Part shown: one piece after another, positions 10,481 to 22,745 of the stretch
How positions within the stretch are numbered: the stretch's first letter is position 1
How the letters are laid out: every line of letters begins with the position of its first letter
Origin: Molossus alvarezi
Taxonomy: Eukaryota; Chordata; Mammalia; Chiroptera; Molossidae
Reading direction: 5' to 3'
NCBI GenBank assembly: GCA_037176705.1
Contig: CM073886.1
Span: forward strand, 123,466,501-123,530,500
Length of the DNA stretch: 64,000 nucleotides
Position numbers and translations under genes: made by a program
Notes under the pieces: model-generated
Databases searched by the model: none
Told to the model about the DNA's origin: nothing
What the model saw: the letters and a program-made list of their open reading frames with translations, nothing else

Positions 10481-10659
10481 ATTCATTAATTCAACAAATA
10501 CTCACGGCCCATTGTGATCGAGGCTGTTCCGGGTGCTGGGGGAGCAACCAGGAACAAGCAGACCCGTGCTTACCCTCCTCGAGCTTCCAGCAGGTGGAGG
10601 AACTCCACCGTCCAAGGTCTCTTTTCCACTCCTGTGCACATTCCTGGACATACACGAAT

Positions 10660-11040
10660 ACACATGGTACCTTTCCGTTCCCAGCACCTGTTCTCTCGGG
10701 CCTGCCACTCTTCCCCTTCATCATAAACCCAGCCCCACCCCATCCCAGGGCCTTTGCACTTGCTGTTCCCTCTGCCTGAGCCAGTCTCCCTCCAGATCTC
10801 CAAAACCCTGGGCTCAAATTTCTCCATCTCAGAGAGGCTTCTGGACTCACTCAGTCTAAACCAGCAGCACACCCCCCCACCCACACTTTACCACGGCAAC
10901 CCTATTTTATTACTTTTCCAGTACTTATCATCACTATTTGATATTATCTCCTTTACTGTTTCTCTGCTTTTTGTCTGTCTCCCCCACGAAGATTGAACTC
11001 ATTATAGTGGGGCCTGTGCAATGCTATATCGTCAGTCCCT
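10660..11040 (+). repeat. LINE-2 3' region
   Basis: It contains the highly diagnostic L2 phrase 'cagggcctttgcacttgctg', followed by 'ttccctctgcctg' and then 'tctccatctcagagagg'. The element is ancient, and open frames crossing it are not genes. The stretch just before (10480-10640) resembles an old 'tactcacggcccattgtg' interspersed repeat. Confidence 0.85.
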
Positions 11041-11924
11041 AAAAAGTTGTCTGAAATAGAAATGCTCAATACTTAGGAAGAGGAAATATAAACAATATTG
11101 GCAGTTTTGTACCACAATGACAGGTACGAAATAATAAAGGAAAAAGAAAACACCTTAAATGCCAAAAGACTTGTTTGATCTATTTGTTAAGAAAAAAGAT
11201 CATTATTGCTTGTACTAGTCTTATAAACACTCTCAAAAATAAACATAATGGATATATAAAGCTCAATACTGGCTAATACTCAAATTTCACCATGCATCGG
11301 GCTCAATTTCTAGCATCAGTACTACTTCTACCATTCGTTCGGCTCTGAAAGCATTCTGAGACCTCAATTTTTAATTTAAGAGTCAAATATTTTCTACAAG
11401 CATACTCCCCTTTAAGACTTATTACTAACATCTTCCCAAACTGTACAATCTGTAACCATATTATAGCAACATTCAAATATGAGATATTGGTGATAATCTA
11501 TGGAAGGGATTTTAGTGTCTAGTGGCAAACAAGTTTTATAAAACACAAACTGTCATGTTCAATAAATCAAAGGTATATAAGCCTTTTCTCCATGTTCAAA
11601 AATATATTTTAAGAAATATTCTTCCAGGTTAGTCTTAAAATTTTTAATCTGTTTTTCACTCCTTGTGTTAAAACAAAGATCTAAGATGTTAATCAAGGAA
11701 TATGAGTTTATTACTGGCCATCATCACTTTACCACAAAGACACCGAAGGTCCTTATGCATCACTCTGAAATTATATAAAAGCAAAAGGTGTACATCGGAG
11801 TGAAGGAGCATTTCTTTCCTGGAATGTGCTGCACAGAAGGAAATTACTTCTTTGGGCCTTTGGAAATAATTGAAATCCACTTAAAAACCTCAAAAACTAA
11901 TGTTTTATCATTTTATAGCAAAAT
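11041..11924. other. Unassigned AT-rich sequence
   Basis: No gene, RNA or recognisable repeat seen. Confidence 0.5.
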
Positions 11925-12360
11925 ATTAGAAACAATCTACACATATCTCAATAAAGAAAAGGTTAAATCAATTATGGTTTCTCTTAATGGAGTACTCAGC
12001 AGCTGTTGGGGAATGAGACAGCTCTCTTAGGTACTGATAGAGGGACTGCCAAGATTTAGTGCTGCACTGGGAAGGCAAGGAGCTGGTGCAGAACAGAGTC
12101 AATGTGTCCTTATTTGTGGAAAGACAAATAAAAAGAACACACACTAAATGTTGATACTAGCATAGGCTACATCTGGAAAGATATAAGCAAGCAGCTAGTA
12201 ACCCTGGTTCCTGGGGAGAACAGGATACAGGGGGGCATGGAGGAGAGAGGTAAACACTTCCCATTCTATACCTTTCCATACCTACTGTCTTGCATAGTGT
12301 GCACAGATTGCCTATCCCACAAATTAATAGGATAATTTTAAATATTTGAGTAGTTTATAT
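11925..12360 (+). mobile_element. Old LINE-1 3' fragment
   Basis: The order 'aatctacacatatctcaata', 'aaatcaattatggtttctct', 'gagtactcagcagctg', then 'tccttatttgtggaaagac' and 'gcatagtgtgcacag' follows the end of ORF2 and the 3' UTR of an ancient L1 (L1ME-like). It is highly diverged. Confidence 0.5.
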
Positions 12361-13429
12361 TATCATCAACATATTATTCAGGATAACCATCCAAAAGCAA
12401 AAGCATTCAAAAAACACAAAAATGTGTCCTCTTGGACTGCACAGTTCCTGATCCTTAATTCCCAGAAGAGAATCCAAGTCTCCACTAATTAGAGAGGCGC
12501 TCTGTGATCTCACCTATTACAAAGCAAGTAAGTCTCCATTCAATTCTAGGAAGAGAAAAATAGCTGCTCCGTTCACCTAAAAAAAATACCTAATATTTAA
12601 ATCGAGCATGTAACTACCTACCGAAGCCTCCAAACCAACCCAGCTTCCACCTGGCCATAAAATAGAAAGTTGAAGTTAGAAACAAGGGGACAGTCTCCTA
12701 TTTGTAAGAACATACTATACTTAGGTTTCCTTTCCTCTGCCAAGTGCAGACAAGGAACACTCTGATATTAGTGAAATATGATTTCAGAACTGTGGCAAAA
12801 TAATCACTTAAGGGGAGGGGCAAGCCCCATGTGCACTAAACAAATGCTTCTTAAAGAGTGTCGTTTGTGGGGGCGGGGAGTTTAAGTTTAGGTTAGAAAT
12901 CATGTTCCTAGCCCTGGCTGATACTATTCGATCACATGAGTTTTACTTAAAGCAATTGTTTAAATTTAAAGATAAATCTGAAACTGAGGACGAACAAATA
13001 GGAAGGCAAACTTTAGACAAACTTTTCTGTTGAATGTAATCTTAACACATAAAAAATGCAAAATAATCATTTCCACACAAACGCCACTCATAACAGTACA
13101 CGTTACATCAATATTTGACCGTATTAAACGCGCCCATACAAAAGGGTGAAAACAAAGATATCCAACTGCACGTAAAAGACCTCCTGTATTTTTGGTAGCA
13201 GAAGGTGAGAACCACCAAGAACCACACCGTTCAAGCCCAGGTGCGAATTCACACTGCTGTCGCTCAGAACTCCCATGCCAGCGGTCCTGTTAGGCGACAC
13301 ATCCGAAGTGGCATTTGTCATGAAGCCTAACTGTAACCGCCAGCACTTCAACTCTGGATTAATCTAGCGCCGTGGGATATAGGCATGTAAAAATACAGGT
13401 AAACCGAAGGAAAATAAAAATTAAATCTC
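12361..13429. other. Unassigned sequence and CpG shore
   Basis: No gene recognised. From about 13090 onward CpG sites become more frequent, as expected for the shore of the neighbouring island. A 75-codon minus-strand frame (13124-13351) starts with ATG but has no known motif. Confidence 0.45.
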
Positions 13430-14460
13430 CCCCCCCATCCGCCAGGCAGCCTCTGGGCTCAGAACTTGCCGCCCTACGGGGGGTAGAAGTTCGCACCGGC
13501 CGAGCCCGCGCGCGCCGGGACCCGAGAGCCGCGCGACTCCGCGCGCCCCCCTCCCCCAACCTCGGTCACTTCTCTCGGACGCTCCCAGACCCCGAGGGCA
13601 GAGCGGCCGGAGCGCTGCCCGCCACCCTGCCCGGGCCGCCAGGCGCTCGCGGCGACGCGCCCAGGGCACCGGGCTCCGGGCTCCGGGCTCCGGGCTCCGC
13701 CGCGCGCCGCGCCCCCCGCCCCCCGCACTTACGGGCCGCTTCCGCGCCGCTATCTCGCCATCCCCCGCCGTCCGCTCGGCTGCCGCGGCCGCCGCCCGGG
13801 AGCTGCCCGGAGTCCGCAGTCGCCCGGGGCCGGCGGCGAGGAGGAGGAGGGCCGGGCACGACCCGCCGCCGCCTCGCCTCCCTGTCCCAGCGCTGGCTGC
13901 TGGAGACGGCCACGGGCGAGGGCGGCCCGCTGCGCTCTGCGAGCCCGGGAGCCGCTGCCGCCGCCAGAGCCGCGCGGAGGCAGCAGGCACGGCCACGACC
14001 GCGGCGGAGACGGTCCAGCCGGGACTGCGGCGCGCGGGGGCGGTGCCTGCACGCCACTCGGCTGGGGGCGCTGCGGCCCCGGCCCCGCCCCCGCGCGCCC
14101 CGCCTCCCGCGCCCCCGCCGGAAGCTGCCCGCGCGCCCCCGCCGTGACACCCCGCCAACCCCCCGGCCCGGCCCGGCCGCGCGCGTCCGGAGCTCGCCCG
14201 CTAGGCCGCCCCTGGGAGTCGGCGGAGAGCGGCGGCGCGCGGGACCCGGGCGCCAAGCGTGGTGCTACCGCGGGGAGTCCGGTCCCGACGCCAGTCTCGG
14301 AAGGTCACGGAAGAGCCAGGGAGAGCGAGCGCCCGAGCCGGTGCCGATCCTCACGCAAGGCCGGCCTAGCGCGCGGAGGCCCTGCGGGGAGAGCGGCTCC
14401 CCAGGCTGTTACTGCGCTCTGCAAACTGCACAGCCGAGAGGAAAGCGTGGGGCCTTGTTC
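13430..14460. promoter_or_regulatory. CpG-island promoter, TATA-less
   Basis: About 1 kb of extreme GC content and dense CpG, unlike the rest of the window. It has several GC boxes of CCCCGCCC type (for example 14083-14091), an ETS/GABP-type core GCCGGAAGC at 14117-14125, and no TATA box. A heptamer run of GGGCTCC lies at 13671-13698. Such islands normally mark a 5' gene end. The best direction is minus because of a consensus donor at 13732. A divergent plus-strand transcript is possible, but I saw no good donor for it. Gene identity cannot be read from this sequence. Confidence 0.88.
13733..14150 (-). other. Probable non-coding first exon of a leftward gene
   Basis: Read on the minus strand, the island sequence ends in GCGGAAGCGGCCC followed directly by GTAAGTGCGGGG, a near-consensus 5' splice site (intron base 1 at 13732) with G-rich intron start. 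The transcription start is not visible; the upper limit given (about 14150) is a guess near the ETS site. The only ATG on this strand across the exon is at 13761 and opens a four-codon frame, ATG GCG AGA TAG. So the exon is best read as 5' UTR, and the coding start would be in a later exon outside the window. The frames running through here are Ala/Arg/Pro/Gly-rich and start only at non-ATG codons. Confidence 0.5.
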
Positions 14461-15407
14461 AGCTTCCTCTGTAAATACACACGAAAACCAGTTTCCGCGC
14501 CTTGGAGTGGGGCGGGGGAGGGGGCGACTGCACAGATTTTACGAGTTTCCTAAAATAGCCCTAGGTCCGGGGCGCTGCAGCTCAGGCCACCTTCCTCCTC
14601 CCCGGTGCTGGGCTCCCGCAGCCCGACAGGACCCGCGGGGCGTGCTAAGAATATCCTGGAGCCATCGAGTCTTGCCTCCAAGGCGTGGTGGGCTGATTTG
14701 TGCGGAGAAGAAACGGCTCCCCTAATGGGGTGAGATTTTTCCTCCCTGCATTGTTCCCATTTCCGCAGTTTCACTTGGCCTCGATTTTCTTCCAGAGTAA
14801 TGCACCAAATGAAATTAGCTGGAGAGCGTTTGATGGCGCAGGATCACGGTTTGAAGATGTTTACGCTCTATGCCGGACGCGTTTGATGATGTTCTCTTCG
14901 GCACAATTAATTTTGCGAAGTTCAGAAATGTGCCAGATAGGGCCCCTGGCACGCAGAGTCACAGGGCTCTGTGGCCACACCTTCAGCAAGAGGCCAGCTT
15001 GTTTGTTTCACTTGCAATTTATTGGAGGCACCAGCACCAAGGCGAACGCGTTTTATAGAGACCTTTGGATGAAATTTCAAAGCAATTTCTAAATTGGCAT
15101 AATGAAGCTGAAATTCTGAAATAACTTCTCCCTGTTGATAATGTAACTAAAATGGGCAACAAAACACCTGCCAGTCCCTTGATTACAAAGTAGGCTCCCT
15201 AGAGGAAAAGGTTTCACAGTAACACATGGTCCCTACCAGTGTCCAGTGACCAACTCTATTCAGTGCACATTTTGAACATGAAAACTAAATGCTTCTGTTA
15301 TCGCCATCTATGAGGTTTTGCTTGTTTGTTGCCAAAGAGAAAGGGGGGTGGAGAGGAGGCAATAAAGGGTAAAAGGGGTCAAATATAGGGAGACAGAAGG
15401 ACATTTG
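14461..15407. other. Unassigned sequence right of the island
   Basis: GC content falls from about 14.65 kb. A 130-codon plus-strand frame at 14700-15092 has no recognisable motif. No gene called. Confidence 0.45.
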
Positions 15408-15530
15408 TCTTTGGATGGTGAACACACAATGAAATATACATATGATGTGTTATAGAATTGCACACTTGAAGCATATATAATTGTATTTACCATTGTTGCC
15501 CTAATAAATTTAATAACATGTTTTAAACTA
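15408..15530 (+). mobile_element. LINE-1 3' end fragment
   Basis: The phrase 'gatggtgaacacacaatgaa', then 'gatgtgttatagaattgcac' and 'cctaataaatttaataa', is a common mammalian L1 3' end. A Ves SINE follows directly at its tail. Confidence 0.7.
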
Positions 15531-15762
15531 GCCCTGACTCAGGGGTTAGAGAGCCGACCTGCAGACCAAAGAGTCCTGGGTTTCATTAAGGTCAAGGGCA
15601 CGGTTGCGGTTGGCTCCCATGCCCTGGTCAGGGTCCTTTGGGAGGCAACTCATGTGTCTCTCTCATGTCATGGATGTTTCTCTTTCTTTCTCCCCCTCTC
15701 TCCCTCCCTCCCTCCCACTCTGTCTGAAGATAAATGGAAAAATATACTCCGGTGAGGATTGA
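15531..15762 (+). mobile_element. Ves SINE with internal losses
   Basis: It opens 'gccctgactcaggggttaga', lacking several bases of the usual GGCCGGTTTGGCTCA head, and is shortened in the middle ('gggcacggttgcggtt'). It ends 'ctccggtgaggattgag'. Loss in the A-box region makes it unlikely to be transcribable. Confidence 0.85.
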
Positions 15763-18264
15763 GAAAAAAAAAGAAATGAAAAAAATAAAAAATAAATGTC
15801 TCTGAGGAACAAAGTGAAGAAATAAAATGGAGTCACTATAGTCAAGCTGCTAAATTACCAAAATCAAGTAGGCTGAGGCAGAGGAAATCACACCTGTAAT
15901 GAGAGTTCTGGAAATGAAAGGCTTTGTTCTTTCAAAGGATTGATCACTCACAAAAGCAGCAAACATGAGATGCTGGGGTTTTGTTATTAAATTACATCTT
16001 GGCCCTTGACAGGCTTCTCTGGGTGGGTGATAGAACGTGTGGTATAGTGTTTATTAATCAGTGGGACAAGATATGGCTTTGTTCCTGGAAGAAATTTTGG
16101 AACCAAATGAAAATCTACAAATTGAGCATAGTCATTAACCAGTGAATGGTTGAACTGAGTGAAACTATTCTTCACTTTAAGGCTGACTGATAAATGTAGA
16201 TTTAAATTGGTTTATTTTAGAGCACAGTTTTGGACAAGATTCAAAATGTTAATTAGATCCCTGTAACAAGAAGAGATATGAGAGCGATCAGCTAATTTTC
16301 TCTAGATGTTATGTTCTTTACCCAAAGTGGTTTGGTTTGGAAAGCTATTTGAGGGGCATGAAAAATGTGATACACACCATGAATGATAGTATCTGCTCAG
16401 GATTCTGTTTAGAATACCCCTTTTCGGATAAAAATATTTCAGGGGTGTTATGTACACTATTTTGGTAAATTACTATATCTCTAGCTTGGCCCCAACAGAA
16501 TTGTACTTTGTTTCACTTATTTATACTGTGCTTTCTTCCAAAGAGACAGGTGGTTTGCCATGAAAGACAAATATTAAAAAAAAGAAAGAAAAATTCTTGC
16601 TGAGACTAACAATGGCATTTGAGCACCAAACTGAGTCCCAGTCTTTCTCCCAGCCTAGAGAAATGGGGGAAATGAAGATTTTCATAATTCTCATTGCTGA
16701 GTGAGGAGAATTACACAGTTTGTTTAGGAGAAGGTCTATCCTGGCCAAATTTCTAAGAGGCATTTGTCATTTGTCTTTTCTTTCTTCTTTTATCTATTTT
16801 ATTTTAATTTTTAGACTAATCTTTGAAGGCAAGCCAAGGATATAACATCAAATCTTGGTTTTCCAGTTTCCTGCTCCACAAAAAGAAGTTATTAAAAGTA
16901 GCTATTTCATAGGGTGGTAGAGAGAACAAAGAGTTAATTTCTATAAAAACAACTGGTTGCTGTAAGTGTTAAATGTGCTGTAGTTTTGCTCAGCGAAGGT
17001 GTGTATGTATAGTTTTCCCTCTCCTCTTATAATTTGTCTTTAATTGCAAACCACCTCAAATCCCTTTTGGAAAACGGCATGGAATCTAAGCCTGATACAA
17101 AGTAAGCAGTAAATGTTCACTGTGAAGATGGTCATTATTATGACTTCATTACCACTCCTAAGTCCATCAAAGCAGATGTCTGAGCTGTCTTTGGGGCCAG
17201 GTGAGGTTGTAAGGTGATTATAAACTATTATTCTTAGTGCACAGAGCTTAGAGGACTGCAGAGTAAACAGGTATTGCTAAGAACCCATAAAATCGTTGTG
17301 TTCCCTTTTATTCCTGTATTGTTTGCCTATCGTCTCCTGCCCTACATGACTGCACTTAATTGTTTGACTTAGGAGCACTGAGTAATGGCCCTTGCCCTCC
17401 GCAGACTAACGTTTAGTTAACTCCTTGGGTCTGTAAGACCTCTCACCTGAAGAATCTTGTTCAAGTTCTTATTCTTTGGAGAGGTAGAACCCTCACACTG
17501 TTCAAGCGAACTGCAGGAGCCAGAAGCCGAGGGTGAGGAGGGGGGACCAGGAATATGGAGAGACCCTGCAAGGACCAGGGGCACCACCAGCCCTGCCTCT
17601 GCTCTGTCCCTGTCTCCACACCTCCCATCCTTCATTTCAAATCTGCTTTACCTCTCAGTAATCTTCTCTTTCTTCCTGCCACGCCCATCGTCTCTTTTCT
17701 GCAGGTCTCCACCCATCCCTCCCATCTTTTCTTAGGATCCCCAACCCTTCGCCTTCTGTCTCTTCTTTGGACTTCCCGAGCCCTCTACTCTGTCCTCACT
17801 TTGCTCTTTCTTCCCCTGTATTTGTTAGCTGTTGTCTAGAGTCATTTAGGGGCAAAGCAAGACATTAGAATTGATACCCCCCCATTCCTTGTAGTCCATC
17901 ATAGACACAGAATCCTGGGCTAAGATTCTCAGTTGAGCTAATGGATCCCACAAAAGAGCAATTTACTCCATTCTCAGTGGTGATATAAAGCCCATTATTT
18001 AATTTATTCCTACAGCGACTGCACTCAGTGTGTTGCCAGAGGCATCTTGAACAGATGGAGGAAGAAGCAAAAAGATTAAGGCATTGAGCTGAGGTCAAGC
18101 CAGAGATAGTGGAGTGGTTTGTAATTGGACCCAAATTCCTTAAACCCCTGAATTATTATTCTAACTAATGCACTTAACCCAAAGCTTTCAATGGTCTGAA
18201 CACCACCAAAAAAATCTGAAACCAGTAGAGAGTGAGTTTTCATTTCCAGTTTCTGACTGTGAAG
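15763..18264. other. Mostly unassigned sequence
   Basis: No gene recognised. A decayed MIR-like stretch may lie at about 16860-17130 ('tttccagtttcctgctcc ... aagtaagcagtaaatgttcac'). A pyrimidine-rich block is at 17590-17830. A short exon-like segment at 18016-18087 is described under findings. Confidence 0.4.
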
Positions 18265-18335
18265 AATTTTCAATGGTTACCCATTTGCCAACAGGCTTAA
18301 TTCAAGGTCTCTAACACATTGGGTAGCTGAAAATT
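18265..18335 (+). repeat. LINE-2 fragment
   Basis: The phrase 'caatggttacccatttgcca', then 'acaggcttaattcaaggtct', corresponds to the L2 text 'tggcttcccattgcctacaggataaagtcc'. Short and diverged. Confidence 0.5.
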
Positions 18336-20039
18336 AACGAGTCCATTAAATAATTTCAGAAACAGCAGTGTCCCTAGGGTTTCCTTCGGGTGGCTAATCT
18401 GGTATGCTCCTGTGTCTCCTCTTGGAAAATAGAGGTGGCCATCACTATGGCAGCCCTGGTCTACAGGGACATTTCTGTTGATGGTTTCTCTGCTGGAACT
18501 CAAGGTCACTGAGGACACCACTCTCAGAGGGAAAGTCAGCAGGTCTGAGATTTGTTCTGAGACAAGCCCAAGAAATCTTGAGTTTCTGGCTATTTTGTTT
18601 AATTACAGACTCTTATGCTCAAAATAGCTGACAGAAACCTTAACACTACCTAACTTAAGGTATCATCCGATGCTAACTCAAGTGCTCATAGACTCTCCTT
18701 GTACCCACCTGGGTAGACCTAACCTGGACTCTACCAGTTAATCTAAACTCACCAGATTTTTTTTTTTTCTTAACTCGAGGAAAGAGACAGTTGTACCTGT
18801 GGTCGTCTGGTTAGGAGATTAATACTAACTAGTTATCAACGTATAAGGTCTCAGTGCTGGGCACTTGTTTATGTTATAGGTATTCATCCCCCTTTAGAGG
18901 TGAAGAGACCTAAACTCAAAGAAGTAAAATAATTCTAATTATTTAACTAATTCCAAAGTCATCGTAATGAATTGGAAGACACTGGCTAGCAGCAGCGTTC
19001 ATAACTCAAGCCAGCCCAGCCAGCTCCTGAGGCCCAGTTCCTTGAATATTTTTGCAACTGTGTGGAAGAGTCATGTCTTCAGCTGGGTTGCTGAGAGGAC
19101 GGACTTGGAAATGGTTCTGGTGATCTACTTGCCATGTGATCCATTTCGAAAGAGCCTGGCTGAGAAAGCAGTTGCCTCAGAGAAGAGGAGCAAAGCTGAG
19201 AGACGGAGAGAGACCGAGTTCTGGTGTCACTGATCCGGGCCCTGGGTCCACGCCAGCCTGACTTCTGACCTTTGCAGTTGCAGGAGCCAGTGAAGCCTCC
19301 CCCCTGACTTCCCTCTTCGGCCATGCACTGTCTGTCTGTCTCTGTCTGCCCATCTCGCTGCTTCTCATCTCTATCTTTATCTGCCTGTCTCTCTACCCCT
19401 CTCTGTTGTTCTTTCGTTGATTATTTATTTTTCTTTTATTAAATCTGTTTGAATTGGGTTCTGCTCCAGAGAATAAATATGACCATGCAATTCTTTTTTT
19501 TTTTTTTTGGTCAAAGAGCATCTCATGAGACTCCTATTTCTCGAGCAATGTGGGAACTGTGGTCCTAGCTCATTCTCCCCCCTGACCCCCCCCCCCCCCC
19601 ACACACACACACACTTCACAGGAACTTCCTCTCCCTTGTCTTTACCTGGAAACCTGAGGTGGCTGTTCAGACTCAGCATTTTCAAAATGAAATTCGGATT
19701 TTCTGCTGAAAATACACTCGCCCTGGGTTCCCAGTTTTGATTAACTTATGGATAAATGATGTTCCTGACCAGGGATAACAGCCTGTTGAAGAGAATGGAA
19801 GAAGCAGGCTTGGGCAGAGAAAGAAGTTCATGGCAAAGCAGGGACTTCTGAATCTGTGATGACCCTTCAGAGCTGTCCTGAGCTATGGTGAGAGGTAGGG
19901 GTTCCTTAGCCCTCTCCCACACATTAATCAGTCACTGGATGCCTGCCAGCCGAGGAAGGTGGCCTGGCCTTGGTCAAAGGGGCATGACAGCTGAGGGCTC
20001 TCTGTAAGTAGCATTCCCAATGACTTGGATGGAGAGACC
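18336..20039. other. Unassigned sequence with simple repeats
   Basis: It includes a CTGT-rich tract at about 19328-19400, a T run at 19494-19508 and a C-run followed by CA repeats at 19587-19613. No gene called; short frames crossing here have no motif. Confidence 0.45.
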
Positions 20040-20560
20040 TTTATTCTCGAACACGGTCTGGGTCCATATTACAATACCCACCACGCCTTTCCTTTCCTGT
20101 CTCTGAAACTGCCCTGGTTTCATGTCTCATTCCTCCTCCTTAGACTATACTCCACCACACTATCTCCAGAATTACGCTCCAACGCAAAAGCCAAATTGCT
20201 CCTTCTTGCCTATAGAGTTACATTCAGACTCCTTAGCATGCAGCATTCAGAGTGTCCTAGGAGCCCAACATCATTTCCCTACTGCATGTCTCCCAATCTG
20301 GGCAGATGCATCTACCTCGAACTCCCTAAAATCCATGCTGTTGCTTGAACCTGAAATGCTCTCCTCCAAAACCCCACTTATCCAAATCCTATTCTCAGAG
20401 CCTAGCTCCACTCCACCTCCCTTTCCCCCCAGAACCTCATTCTAAAACTCATTTCATTCTGCCCGGGGTGAGGTGCTTATTTGTCAGCTGAGCAAGGGCA
20501 GCAGTGAGGTCCTCAGCATCTCAGCCCCCTCAGTCCCTAACAGCACTGAGCATAGTGGGC
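20040..20560 (+). repeat. LINE-2 3' region
   Basis: Typical L2 text order: 'tatagagttacattcagact', 'ccttagcatg', later 'ctgaaatgctctcctccaaa' and 'cctattctcagagcctagct', ending with the 'cagcactgagcatagtgggc' region. Two 107-codon frames through it are not genes. Confidence 0.75.
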
Positions 20561-20639
20561 TCCCCATAGAACGTCTATTTCAGCGTTCATCAATTGCTCA
20601 GATGGTATCCTGAGATGGAGTCTAGTAGAATGGCCAAGA

Positions 20640-20870
20640 GCAGGGCTTCTGAATCCATACGACTTGGGTTCAAATGTGGCTACACCACTGTCTAGGTCCA
20701 TATTGGTGGGCAGATTTAATGTACTATGTCTCCATTTGCTCATCTCTAAAATACGTGCAACAACAGCACCTACTTCACAGGGTTACTGTCAGGATGGAAT
20801 GAATCAGCGTAAGTAGAGCATTTACAACAATGGCTACTGCTTCATAAGCACATGTAAATGTTGACCTACA
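20640..20870 (+). repeat. MIR SINE, near full length
   Basis: It reads 'gagcagggcttctgaatcca', 'gacttgggttcaaatgtggc', 'ctccatttgctcatctctaaa', then 'cctacttcacagggttactg' and 'tcaggatggaatgaatcag', the MIR order from 5' to 3'. Confidence 0.85.
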
Positions 20871-22554
20871 GAGAGTGTTAGGGGACCTGCCCATGCCACC
20901 AGTCCGCTCATTGGCCTGTGCTCACCCATGTTCATCAAGTCTGCTGCAGAGGAGACGAAATCCATGTCCTCAGTGAAGGGGACTTTGCACCTCTCTTCTG
21001 CAGAGAATTCTGTTGGTAGAGCTCTTGTTTGCCCCTTGGGAGCATTCCTTTAATGAGAGGGTATTCTTGCAAAACAGTGGAATTTTTTTGCTTTCCTGGG
21101 GCCTCTGCAATCTGGACTAAGGCTGGTTTTATGATGAAGATTATGCTCATTTCTAACATTGCAAAGAGAAAGCAAGCACAAAGCATCACATTTAAAAGTG
21201 AATTTTTAAGTGAATAGATTAACAGACACTTTTGAACTGAAAGGGACGTTAGAAATCAACTAGTCCAGGAGACAAGAAAACAAGGAGATTATGTGACTTG
21301 CCTAATGACACAAATTGATTAAAGGACAAAGTTACTCAATAACGCTATCCAGTTTTTTCCCAAAGGCGCTGTTTTCCTCAGTATGCATAATTCAAACAAA
21401 AGTAGCTCTAACTTGCTAAATCTGCACAGAGCAAGAACAAAGACATCTTGTTTATTTCTCAGATTTATTGTTTTATTCAAAATTTCTCCTAGGTTTGGCA
21501 TCATACCTACTGGTTTCATAATTACCTTCTCTTGTGAGGACAAATAGTGACCGTGATTATTCATTCAGTCAGGTTTTCATTCATTTACCCAAAAGACATT
21601 TGTGGAGTGTCTTTTACATACCAAGCCCTGAACTGAAAATTGGAAATGAATTTTAAATCACTTAAAAATGAATAAGCCCCAGTGTTCTGTGACGGGCCCA
21701 CATCTGTGGGATCTGTGTGTCCGCTGCACAGTCCAAGTTCAAACCACTTCAGAACATGGGTTCAGGCTAGGAATTGGTCTTCATCAGCCAGAGGTTAACT
21801 GCTGTCAGTCAGAGTCAGTGGCTGGATTCAGAGCAAAGTGGCCATATATACAATCAATTGTCATTAAGTGGGAATGGTTTTATAAAAACAAACACCGTGT
21901 CCTGGTCTGCTCCTCCCCTTCTCTTTCTCCCACTGACTAAGCTCCATGAAGGGCAGGACCAAAGAGGAGGGCGTTACAAATTTTGTAGCACAGCATCATG
22001 TTATTATAACACATTATTAATGCAGATGTTATCATGTTTCTATGAGCTGTTAAGTATTAGACAGAAAAAATGTTCCACGGTCAAATCAATTTGGAGGACT
22101 CCTTAGCATGCTTGCTTTTCGGAACGTCTGGCATGCTAATCTGCTTTATGGGTCTCCACAAGGGGAATAAGTATTTGTTTGACCTAAGATGAACCAACTT
22201 GCTTGCAGAACCCTTTGTTTCCATAAAATCATCTATATGAGAACCTTGTCTTTACCTGAAATCATGATTAAGGCACCTCCTGGCGTGTGTGCTCAGGTCA
22301 CTTGTCCCAAGCTCACGGCAGATGTTGCTCGTCCATCACCCACTCTTTCCACGGTCAGGAAGAGGGTCGGAGTGTTTCTCAATGCCATGCTGTAGGCAGC
22401 AGTTTCCAATCCATGAGCTTGGGCTGGTAGACTGACATGCACTTGCCCTCATTGTTAACAATAGCCACCCTGTACAATGCGCCCAGTATGGGCCGAACAT
22501 TTTATGAGAACTTTCATTTAGAATCTCTCATTGCATCTCCATTTTAATGCTCTC
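20871..22554. other. Unassigned sequence with old repeat traces
   Basis: A MIR3-like phrase lies at 21225-21310 ('ggacgttagaaatcaactag', then 'gtgacttgcctaatgac'). A MIR-like stretch is at about 22465-22550. No gene seen. Confidence 0.4.
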
Positions 22555-22745
22555 ACCCTGGTCTAAGTGGCTAACACCTCTCACCCAGACTATTGCAGTC
22601 ACCCCCTAACCAATCCGATCCCTGCCCTTAGCACCAAGGGAACAATCCGAAACACGTCCATGGTCTACAAGGCCTGCATGATTTGGACCCTGTGTACCTC
22701 CCCAGTATCTACTCCTCACACTCTCCTGAGCTTCAGTCATTGAGC
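22555..22745 (+). repeat. LINE-2 fragment
   Basis: The phrase 'agactattgcagtcaccccc', then 'ggtctacaaggcctgcatga' and 'tttggaccctgtgtacctcc', is L2 text ('tacaaggccctgcatgatctggcccctgcctacctc'). Confidence 0.8.

Noticed and set aside
12443..12531. Segment between a CACAG acceptor and GCAA-GTAAGT donor
   Set aside because: All three frames contain stops, the acceptor tract is poor, and nothing else supports an exon.
13372..14553. 393-codon plus-strand frame across the CpG island, and several long minus frames (168-245 codons)
   Set aside because: Composition is Arg/Pro/Ala/Gly from GC-rich DNA with few stop codons; five or six frames are open together and none has a known domain. The minus ones begin only at TTG/GTG-type codons.
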